Origin: Dolichospermum flos-aquae CCAP 1403/13F
Lineage (GTDB): Bacteria; Cyanobacteriota; Cyanobacteriia; Cyanobacteriales; Nostocaceae
Assembly: GCF_012516395.1 (NCBI RefSeq)
Contig: NZ_CP051206.1
Location: forward strand, 4,593,334 to 4,657,333
Direction of reading: 5' to 3'
Length of the DNA: 64,000 bases
The notes beneath the pieces were generated by a model. The model searched no databases. It saw only the letters and a list, made by a program, of their open reading frames with translations, and was not told where the DNA came from. Made by a program: the position numbers and the translations under genes. Shown in pieces: positions 57,716 to 64,000 of this stretch (positions are counted from its first letter, which is position 1; each line of letters opens with the position of its first letter).

Positions 57716-58123
57716 CTATATCCATGAAGTTTGAATAATTCTTTTTAGTGAAGTTTCCTTGACTAATTCAGCAGCTTGGTTAACTTCTAACCATTTTCTT
57801 TCCCTTGCGGTAGCTTCTGGCCAATCTTCTAATACTGTTTCCACAGGTAATAAAAATAAATTTACTTGATAGGTATTCCCCCGTTTTCGATATTTATAAT
57901 TACCTAACTCTTCAGTTGTGACTCTACCGACAACTCCGGCTTCTTCCCATGCCTCCTTCGCTGCTGAATCATGGGGACTCATACCTTTACAAAGTCCCCC
58001 TTTAGGAATTACCCAACCTTGACGGCTACGAGTAGTAATTAATAAAACTTCAACTTTTCCATCGTTGATTCGATAGGGAATAACTCCAGATTGTTGAAAA
58101 ACTTTGTTGATTTTGCGAGTCAT
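57716..58123 (-). CDS. Nudix hydrolase
   Basis: 135 aa. The Nudix box region is GGLCKGMSPHDSAAKEAW followed by EEAGV. The catalytic KEAWEEAGV part is canonical, while the glutamate normally following GxxxxG is methionine, as in some DIPP-like members. The opening QSGVIPYRINDGKVEVLLIT suggests a diadenosine or inositol-pyrophosphate hydrolase type. Convergent with the AllA-like gene. Confidence 0.9.
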   Translation of the reverse strand: MTRKINKVFQQSGVIPYRINDGKVEVLLITTRSRQGWVIPKGGLCKGMSPHDSAAKEAWEEAGVVGRVTTEELGNYKYRKRGNTYQVNLFLLPVETVLEDWPEATARERKWLEVNQAAELVKETSLKRIIQTSWI

Positions 58124-58362
58124 GGTGGTAGATTCCTTCTGAATGAGTATTTTTGATTTCCAATGTGTATTTGTTAATAATGTGCCACTAAGGCAACTTT
58201 CAAAATCATTAATCTGATTTTGAGTAATCTTAACTATAAATTCAACAACTTTCCTGAAAAATCCGGAGTATGATTTACCTCACGGTACTTACTTTTATGA
58301 TTTCATGATCCAAAATACGTTAAAATTCAAGCAGAGTAAGCATTTTCTACTTAAATATCCTC

Positions 58363-59103
58363 ATGCTAGAAACTCTAGAAACCCAAATTTATCAACTTGA
58401 GCAATTTGCCAACACCCTTGTTGCGAACCAACTCACCCACCTGAGTTTCGTCAGCATTGCCATTATTTTTGCGGCTGGCTTGCTGACCAGCCTTACGCCC
58501 TGTATGCTGTCTATGCTGCCCATTACCATTGGCTATATTGGCGGTTATGAAGCTAAAACTCGCTTACAAGCAGCAGCCCAATCAACTTGGTTTGCGTTGG
58601 GATTAGCAACTACATTAGCAGGAATGGGCATCGTCGCAGGTTTAGTTGGTAAAGTCTATGGACAGATAGGAATTGGTTTACCAATTATTGTCAGTATTAT
58701 CGCTATTATTATGGGACTGAACTTATTAGAAGCATTACCCATCCAATTTCCTTCTTTGAATGAAACAAATTGGATTTCTCAAGACTTACCTCCCGGAGTC
58801 CGTTCATACTCTATCGGCTTAACATTTGGGTTAGTGGCTTCCCCCTGTAGCACACCAGTTTTAGCTAGTCTATTAGGTTGGGTTGCTAATACTCAAGATT
58901 TAGTTTTAGGTGCGGTTTTACTACTTGCTTATACAGCCGGATATGTAACTCCATTAATTTTAGCAGGTACGTTTACTGCTGCCATTAAAAAACTATTAGA
59001 ATTGCGCCGTTGGTCTGGTTGGATAAATCCTATTAGCGGTGTATTATTAGTAGGCTTTGGTGTTTTTTCTTTACTTTCTCGGATTCCTATTGGTAGTTTC
59101 TAA
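58363..59103 (+). CDS. ccdA: cytochrome c biogenesis protein CcdA
   Basis: 246 aa, six membrane helices. The redox-active cysteines are C47 (LTPCMLSMLP) and C162 (ASPCSTPVL). It carries electrons from cytosolic thioredoxin across the membrane to reduce apocytochrome c. The next gene starts 3 bp after its stop, forming a System II maturation operon. Confidence 0.95.
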   Translation: MLETLETQIYQLEQFANTLVANQLTHLSFVSIAIIFAAGLLTSLTPCMLSMLPITIGYIGGYEAKTRLQAAAQSTWFALGLATTLAGMGIVAGLVGKVYGQIGIGLPIIVSIIAIIMGLNLLEALPIQFPSLNETNWISQDLPPGVRSYSIGLTFGLVASPCSTPVLASLLGWVANTQDLVLGAVLLLAYTAGYVTPLILAGTFTAAIKKLLELRRWSGWINPISGVLLVGFGVFSLLSRIPIGSF

Positions 59104-59106
59104 GCA

Positions 59107-60474
59107 ATGACTTCAGATCAGACAACATCCACAGAATTAAGTTGGTGGTTAATACCGGGGCGTTTTATCCGTCGGGAAGTTTTGCCTGTATTAACTGATT
59201 TACGTTTGGCAATTATTCTATTGTTAATTATTGCCTTATTTAGTGTGAGTGGTACGGTAATCGAACAGGGGCAATTGCCTGATTTTTACCAATCTAATTA
59301 TCCAGAACACCCCGCTTTGTTTGGTTTCCTTTCTTGGAAAGTTATTCAAGTAGTTGGGTTAGATCATGTATATAGAACTTGGTGGTTTTTGAGTTTATTA
59401 GTTTTATTTGGAACTAGTTTAACGGCTTGTACTTTTACTCGTCAATTACCAGCCCTCAAAGCTGCTCAAAAGTGGAAATATTACGAAGAACCTCGCAACT
59501 TCACAAAATTAGCTTTAAGTGCTGAATTGGAGGGTGTTTCTTTGCCATCAATTACGCCAATTTTGCAGCAAAAAAGTTATCGAATTTTTCAGGAAAAAGA
59601 TAATATTCTTTATGCCCGCAAAGGTATAATTGGTAAATTGGGACCAATTATTGTCCACATTGGGATTGTCGCTATTTTGCTGGGGGGAATTTGGGGAGCA
59701 ATGACGGGATTTATGGCTCAAGAAATGATTTCTAGTGGCGATACATTCCAGGTAAAAAATATTGTTGATGCTGGTGCTTGGTCTTCTCAAGATGTGTTGA
59801 AAGATTGGTCTGTGCGTGTCAATCGCTTTTGGATTGATTACACACCGACGGGAGGAATTGACCAATTTTATTCAGATATGTCTGTGCTGAATAATGAGGG
59901 CAAAGAAGTTAACCATGAGAAGATTTATGTTAACAAACCGCTGCGTTATCAGGGTGTGGTTTTCTATCAAACAGATTGGGGAATTTCCAGCGTTCGGGTG
60001 AGATTAAATAAAAGCCCAATTTTCCAATTACCAATGGCACAATTAGATACCAAAGGTAAGGGTAGACTTTGGGGAACTTGGATTCCGACTAAACCAGATT
60101 TAAGTGAAGGTGTTTCCCTATTAGCCAAAGATTTGCAAGGCATGGTATTAATTTATGATGCTCAAGGTAAATTAATTAATACTGTGCGGGCAGGAATGTC
60201 TATCCCTGTAAATGGGGTAAATTTGCAAATTCTTGATGTCATGGGTAGCACGGGTTTACAAATCAAATTTGATCCTGGTATTCCTATTGTTTATACTGGT
60301 TTTGCTTTATTAATGTTAGGTGTGGTGATGAGTTATTTTTCCCATTCTCAAATTTGGGCTTTACAAACAGGCGAAACTTTATATATTGGTGGAAAAACTA
60401 ACCGCGCTCAAGTTGCATTTGAACAAGAAGTTTTGGAAATTTTAGACCAACTTAGTGCCGTCAAAAAGCCCTAA
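59107..60474 (+). CDS. ccs1: cytochrome c biogenesis protein Ccs1/CcsB (ResB-like)
   Basis: 455 aa. Membrane helices near the N-terminus ([20 protein letters not shown]), after 165 ([20 protein letters not shown]) and at the C-terminus ([16 protein letters not shown]) flank a large lumenal domain. It works with CcsA in heme delivery and ligation to c-type cytochromes (System II). Tight coupling with ccdA. It ends before a dispersed hairpin. Confidence 0.95.
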   Translation: MTSDQTTSTELSWWLIPGRFIRREVLPVLTDLRLAIILLLIIALFSVSGTVIEQGQLPDFYQSNYPEHPALFGFLSWKVIQVVGLDHVYRTWWFLSLLVLFGTSLTACTFTRQLPALKAAQKWKYYEEPRNFTKLALSAELEGVSLPSITPILQQKSYRIFQEKDNILYARKGIIGKLGPIIVHIGIVAILLGGIWGAMTGFMAQEMISSGDTFQVKNIVDAGAWSSQDVLKDWSVRVNRFWIDYTPTGGIDQFYSDMSVLNNEGKEVNHEKIYVNKPLRYQGVVFYQTDWGISSVRVRLNKSPIFQLPMAQLDTKGKGRLWGTWIPTKPDLSEGVSLLAKDLQGMVLIYDAQGKLINTVRAGMSIPVNGVNLQILDVMGSTGLQIKFDPGIPIVYTGFALLMLGVVMSYFSHSQIWALQTGETLYIGGKTNRAQVAFEQEVLEILDQLSAVKKP

Positions 60475-60480
60475 ATTTAA

Positions 60481-60511
60481 GATCCCCGACTTCTTAGAGA
60501 AGTCGGAGATA
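60481..60511. terminator. repeat hairpin between convergent genes (copy 2)
   Basis: AGATCCCCGACTTCT pairs with AGAAGTCGGAGAT, the same type as 57663-57695, here between ccs1 and hisG. Confidence 0.65.
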
Positions 60512-60521
60512 TAAGATTTAA

Positions 60522-61166
60522 TTAAGCTGTGGTGAGCATTTCTGACCGCATTTGTGCAATTAATTTATCTAAATTACCTGTATTTAACCGATAACTTAAA
60601 GGGTGAACAATTAACCGGGCTGTACTTTCATACAAAGTCGCAATTTCAATTAAACCATTTTCTTTTAAAGTCTTTCCCGTGGAAACTATATCAACAATTG
60701 CTTCTGACATTCCCGTAATTGGACCTAATTCCACAGAACCATACAAAGGGACAATTTCTATCGGTAAATCCAAACTTTGAAAATACTCTCGCGCACAATT
60801 TACATATTTAGAAGCAACTCGACCATGAGCAGGTAAATCTAACGGGGATTTGTAGGAACTAGCCGCTTTTACAGCTACAGACATTCGACAATATCCAAAT
60901 TTTAAATCCACTAATTGGGCGACTTGGGGCTGTTTTTCTCTGAGAACATCGTAGCCGACAATTCCCAATTGTGCTTGACCATATTCTACATAAACAGGCA
61001 CATCTTGCGCTCGCACTAATAAGGCTTTCGCTTGTCCACTAGCATCAGTAATTTGTAATTGGCGGTTTCCTGATTCTAAGAAAGCACTAAAATCTAATCC
61101 TACAGATTGTAATATGCGGAGACTAGGTTCAAGTAGTCCCCCTTTTGGTATTGCAACAGTTAACAT
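60522..61166 (-). CDS. hisG: ATP phosphoribosyltransferase, short form
   Basis: 214 aa. Family motifs are [34 protein letters not shown] and [18 protein letters not shown]. The short form lacks the C-terminal regulatory domain and needs HisZ, encoded elsewhere. First step of histidine synthesis. Divergent from the OmpR-type regulator. Confidence 0.96.
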   Translation of the reverse strand: MLTVAIPKGGLLEPSLRILQSVGLDFSAFLESGNRQLQITDASGQAKALLVRAQDVPVYVEYGQAQLGIVGYDVLREKQPQVAQLVDLKFGYCRMSVAVKAASSYKSPLDLPAHGRVASKYVNCAREYFQSLDLPIEIVPLYGSVELGPITGMSEAIVDIVSTGKTLKENGLIEIATLYESTARLIVHPLSYRLNTGNLDKLIAQMRSEMLTTA

Positions 61167-61241
61167 TCTTTTTTTTGGTATTCTTAATGTGTTTGCAGTT
61201 CACTATATTGAGAATATATCTATATTGCCATTAGCAACAGA

Positions 61242-61934
61242 ATGAAAATTTTATTAGTTGATGATGAAGTTGAGCTAACTGACCCTTTAAGTCGTCTCTT
61301 GACCCGTGAAGGTTATAGTGTTGATGCTACTTATGATGGGACAAGTGGCAGTAATTTGGCAGAAATAGGCAGTTATGATTTACTGATTTTAGATTGGATG
61401 TTACCGGGAAAAACAGGGTTAGATATTTGTCAGGAATTACGCCGTCAAGGTAAAACAACTCCTGTACTATTTCTCACGGCAAAAGATACCCTAGATGACC
61501 GTGTACAAGGTTTGGACGCGGGCGCTGATGATTATTTAGTCAAACCTTTTGAATTGCGGGAATTACTGGCAAGAGTCCGGGCTTTGTTACGTCGTACTGG
61601 TACAGAATCTTATAGTAGCACCACAGGAAAGCTAGTTGTAGCCGATTTGGAACTTGATATAGAAAATCAAATAGCTTATCGTCATGGGAGAATCATAGAA
61701 CTCTCTCAAAAAGAAAGTCAGTTGTTACAATACTTCATGGAAAATGCTGGAAAATTACTGACGCATGGTCAAATTTTGCAGCATTTATGGCAAAATGAGG
61801 AACAACCTAATAGTAATGTGATTGCGGCTTTAATTCGTCTGTTGCGTCGCAAGGTAGAAGGAGTGGGTAAAACACCAATGATTCATACTGTTTATGGTAA
61901 AGGTTATCGTTTTGGTTCGACTGGAATTGAATAA
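61242..61934 (+). CDS. OmpR/PhoB-family response regulator, RppA-like
   Basis: 230 aa. The receiver has D51 (LLILDWMLPGKTG), D7/D8 and K in YLVKPFELREL. The C-terminal winged helix is complete (ELSQKESQLLQYFMENAGKL, VIAALIRLLRRKVEG, IHTVYGKGYRFG). The sequence is close to RppA-type regulators linked to redox and photosystem gene control, but no cognate kinase adjoins, so the symbol is withheld. Confidence 0.9.
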   Translation: MKILLVDDEVELTDPLSRLLTREGYSVDATYDGTSGSNLAEIGSYDLLILDWMLPGKTGLDICQELRRQGKTTPVLFLTAKDTLDDRVQGLDAGADDYLVKPFELRELLARVRALLRRTGTESYSSTTGKLVVADLELDIENQIAYRHGRIIELSQKESQLLQYFMENAGKLLTHGQILQHLWQNEEQPNSNVIAALIRLLRRKVEGVGKTPMIHTVYGKGYRFGSTGIE

Positions 61935-61981
61935 ACCAGGACATAAATGATCACAATTTAATTCTGATTGATATACTAAAT

Positions 61982-62404
61982 CTATCCAGAAATATGAACT
62001 ACTAACTCTCTCACATTATTCTGTTGACGATGTTCCCAAACATAGATTCCTTGCCATGTTCCTAATACCAAATGACCACGATTAATGGGAATTTGTTCGG
62101 AGGTATGGGTTAAAACTGTACGGATATGTCCTGGCATATCGTCTGGTCCTTCAGCATCATGAATGTAATGGTTTCCTTCTGGGACTATTTTGGCCATGAA
62201 ATTAGCTAAATCAACTAATACATCAGGATCAGCATTTTCTTGAATTACTAAACTAGCTGAGGTGTGACGTAAAAATAAACTACAAAGCCCAGTTTCTATA
62301 CCAGATTCAGCAACAATAGCTTCAATTTTGGCGGTAATATTGTGAAATGATTTTCCATGGGTGGAAACTCTTAATAGTTTTTGGTAGTGGGTCATAATCC
62401 TCAT
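61982..62404 (-). CDS. YjbQ (UPF0047) family protein
   Basis: 140 aa. Conserved motifs CSLFLRHTSASLVIQENADP, HYIHDAEGPDDMPGHIRTVL and RGHLVLGTWQGIYVWEHR show the full family. E. coli YjbQ has weak thiamin phosphate synthase activity; the true role is unknown. The ATG at 62395 (MTHYQKLLRV) is an alternative start. Confidence 0.9.
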   Translation of the reverse strand: MRIMTHYQKLLRVSTHGKSFHNITAKIEAIVAESGIETGLCSLFLRHTSASLVIQENADPDVLVDLANFMAKIVPEGNHYIHDAEGPDDMPGHIRTVLTHTSEQIPINRGHLVLGTWQGIYVWEHRQQNNVRELVVHISG

Positions 62405-62481
62405 GGTGTAATATCCCCGACTAATTTTTCAATGATATCAATAAATAATGAATCAATGGTAGAAGTAGGGGATCTGAATAC

Positions 62482-63555
62482 TTACAAATAATCTATCACA
62501 GCTTTAGCTATTGTTTCATTGCCATTTTTATCAATGATTTTAGTTTGCTTCGGTGGTTGGGGTGACTGATAAAGAAAATCCCAATCTCCCTGAAAAAATT
62601 CCGGTACTGTGAGAATTTGATGATGATTGTAATTAGTAATTCCTGCTAACATAAAAGCAGCTTCGGCAAAATCATCACGAGGTATAGTTACTACTGGTAC
62701 ATCTAAAAGGGTGGCTTCTGAAAATGTCCCATAACCAGGTTTAGAAATAATTCTGCCACAAATTGGCATAAAATCTACAGGACGGTATTGACGATTTGTA
62801 ACTTTAATTAAGTTAGGTAAATCTGGGGCTGAAGCATCAAAAGTAATAAATTGCCAATCGGGAAATTTGTTGATATTTGTATAGGGAATTGCTTGTAAAC
62901 CTAAACCCCCAAATGTTAGTAAAATTGTTTTTTCTGGAGGTGTACTTATTCCCCAATTGGTGCGTAATTTATCAATAGAAAAATGGGGAAAACCACCAGT
63001 TAAGCCTACATCTGTAATGTTGGTAAATGCTGACATAGGTTCATGGAAAGGAAGACGAAATAAAAGGTCGCATTTTCCATACCAATCACTAATCCAATCA
63101 GCCATTTCTGTAAATTCTCCTCCCCAATCTCGATAGATAAAATCCCAACCAAAATTACTAATCATCCAACAGGGGATATTTGTAGCTTCAGCAAATCCGG
63201 CAGCGAGAAAAGGAATATCTGCCAAAATGAGATTAACGCGATTTTGACGAATAAAATTAACTTCTGAAGCAATTAAGGATTTGTGATTTTTTTTAATTTC
63301 TCGTAGTTTTTCCAAAGTTGCTGATTTATCCATTGTCAAACTATCAACTTGAACAACACCTAAATCAAACGCCCGTGGACGTAAAATAAAATCACCTTCC
63401 ATATAAGATTCCAGCAACCAGCGAGGTGCAGTAGTAACTAGAATTAATAACGCTTCAGGACATAATTTTTGGATAGTGTTAGCTATGGAAGCTGTGCGGG
63501 TAGCATGACCAAAACCGTGATTGGTAATTGCTATATATATAATTGGTCTGTCCAT
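62482..63555 (-). CDS. glycosyltransferase-like protein related to the arabinokinase N-terminal domain
   Basis: 357 aa. The opening ITNHGFGHATRTASIANTIQ, the AFDLGVVQVDSLTMDKSATL segment and ISNFGWDFIYRDW resemble the GT-B-like N-terminal half of plant L-arabinokinase. The C-terminal half has the nucleotide-sugar site pattern (SKPGYGTFSEATLLDVPVVT). No kinase domain is fused. Substrate unknown. Confidence 0.75.
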   Translation of the reverse strand: MDRPIIYIAITNHGFGHATRTASIANTIQKLCPEALLILVTTAPRWLLESYMEGDFILRPRAFDLGVVQVDSLTMDKSATLEKLREIKKNHKSLIASEVNFIRQNRVNLILADIPFLAAGFAEATNIPCWMISNFGWDFIYRDWGGEFTEMADWISDWYGKCDLLFRLPFHEPMSAFTNITDVGLTGGFPHFSIDKLRTNWGISTPPEKTILLTFGGLGLQAIPYTNINKFPDWQFITFDASAPDLPNLIKVTNRQYRPVDFMPICGRIISKPGYGTFSEATLLDVPVVTIPRDDFAEAAFMLAGITNYNHHQILTVPEFFQGDWDFLYQSPQPPKQTKIIDKNGNETIAKAVIDYL

Positions 63556-63588
63556 GATTTCAAAAGAAAAAGGTTAAAAAGTATTTGT

Positions 63589-63718
63589 GTAGGTTAGGTT
63601 GATGCAAGAAAACCCAACATTAAAAATCATTTGTTTTGTTGGGTTTTCCCCAAAGCCATTGCTCCGCGTTCACGCAGTGTCCCGCAGGGATACGTTCACG
63701 TTCCACAACCCAACCTAC
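63589..63718. mobile_element. 130-bp element with GTAGGTT...AACCTAC ends
   Basis: GTAGGTTAGGTT (63589-63600) and AACCCAACCTAC (63707-63718) are inverted ends with one mismatch. Inside are AACCCAACA/TGTTGGGTT and a GTGTCCCGCAGGGATACG hairpin. The right end overlaps the 3' end of the aminotransferase gene. Related to the element at 52125-52201. Confidence 0.75.
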
Positions 63719-64000
63719 TTGATATTGCTGCTATTAATTGGTCAATTTCCGACTCTAAAGTTAGATAATGAACACTCACCCGAATGCAATTAGGATTGGC
63801 AATTGTTCGTGTTAAGATATTTTCAGACTCTAGAGATTGCACCAATTTAAAACTAGGTTGATTAGTTACTTGAAAAGAAACTAATCCACTTTCTGGAGGT
63901 GAATTCTTTAAACATTTGACATTAGCTAAAGAGTTTAATTTTTGCCAAAGATAATTACTATTTTGGCAAATTTGCTCATATCGTTCCTGTGCTGTTCCCC
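63696..64000 (-). CDS. class V aminotransferase, C-terminal part (5' end outside window)
   Basis: About 100 codons in one open frame on the minus strand: YEQICQNSNYLWQKLNSLAN, SGLVSFQVTNQPSFKLVQSL, ILTRTIANPNCIRVSVHYLT and LESEIDQLIAAI. This is the small-domain end of pyridoxal-phosphate enzymes of the cysteine desulfurase / isopenicillin N epimerase type. The last residues (SRLGCGT) and the stop are encoded by the inverted-repeat element at 63589-63718. Confidence 0.75.
   Translation of the reverse strand, partial: GTAQERYEQICQNSNYLWQKLNSLANVKCLKNSPPESGLVSFQVTNQPSFKLVQSLESENILTRTIANPNCIRVSVHYLTLESEIDQLIAAISSRLGCGT

Noticed and set aside
63599-63793. 64-codon plus-strand frame
   Set aside because: It overlaps an inverted-repeat element and the antisense of the aminotransferase gene.

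Overview
The window reads as chromosome of a filamentous, probably heterocyst-forming cyanobacterium (Nostocales; the AT-rich base composition suggests an Anabaena, Dolichospermum or Aphanizomenon-like genome). The basis is a cyanobacterial ATP synthase operon (atpI-B-E-G-F-H-A-C without beta and epsilon), an allophycocyanin operon whose ApcE carries four linker repeats, psaK, System II cytochrome c maturation genes, DUF2605/DUF2973 genes, frequent HIP1 octamers (GCGATCGC), and heavy loading with 7-bp tandem arrays and small palindromic elements. No plasmid, phage or CRISPR genes, and no rRNA or tRNA genes, were recognised.

Layout. 1-3.2 kb: 3' part of an Eco57I/type IIG-like adenine methyltransferase and a class I SAM methyltransferase. 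3.4-9.7 kb: ATP synthase. 9.8-10.9 kb: nucleotide-sugar epimerase. 11.4-16.6 kb: apcE-apcA-apcB-apcC, with a long RNA hairpin between apcB and apcC and a terminator after apcC. 16.7-17.3 kb: a HEAT-repeat gene remnant broken by a 247-bp element with 37-bp inverted ends. 17.7-23 kb: housekeeping genes (infC, alpha/beta hydrolase, dnaG, ilvN, BON protein). 23.5-26.1 kb: a NarL-type two-component pair divergent from a Spy/CpxP-like protein. 26.2-27.5 kb: an uncharacterised two-gene operon (zinc-ribbon protein plus a protein with a duplicated winged-helix-like module). 27.9-29.4 kb: small heat shock gene with a possible RNA thermometer, and a type II thioesterase. 29.5-30.5 kb: decayed genes and a small membrane protein. 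30.7-37.8 kb: SPOR-like secreted protein, ychF, tyrA, two cell-wall proteins, wecB, DUF2207 protein. 37.9-39 kb: graveyard of transposase and Rpn-type fragments, plus a candidate small RNA gene on the minus strand with a near-consensus promoter and two terminators. 39.1-43.7 kb: glgP and small genes. 43.7-47.8 kb: GxxExxY protein, McrBC type IV restriction pair and a DUF2887 nuclease-like protein. 47.9-54 kb: trpB, CAP protein, RNase D-like exonuclease, and thrS, whose last 187 bp are duplicated on the far side of a RelBE-like toxin-antitoxin pair with a nonsense-mutated toxin. 54.5-64 kb: DUF2605/DUF2973, sufE, psaK, AllA-like enzyme, Nudix, ccdA-ccs1, hisG, an OmpR-type regulator, YjbQ, a glycosyltransferase-like protein and the 3' end of a class V aminotransferase.

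The strongest theme beyond ordinary genes is remodelling of gene borders by small repeats. Heptamer arrays directly abut the atpA and atpC start codons in place of Shine-Dalgarno sites. Inverted-repeat elements supply or abut the stop codons of at least four genes. Others split genes outright. The best candidates for undescribed function are the minus-strand small RNA upstream of glgP (38713-38918), the 26.2-27.5 kb operon, the thrS-end duplication around the toxin-antitoxin pair, and the predicted hspA 5' leader structure. All calls come from reading the sequence; no database search, folding program or alignment was run.
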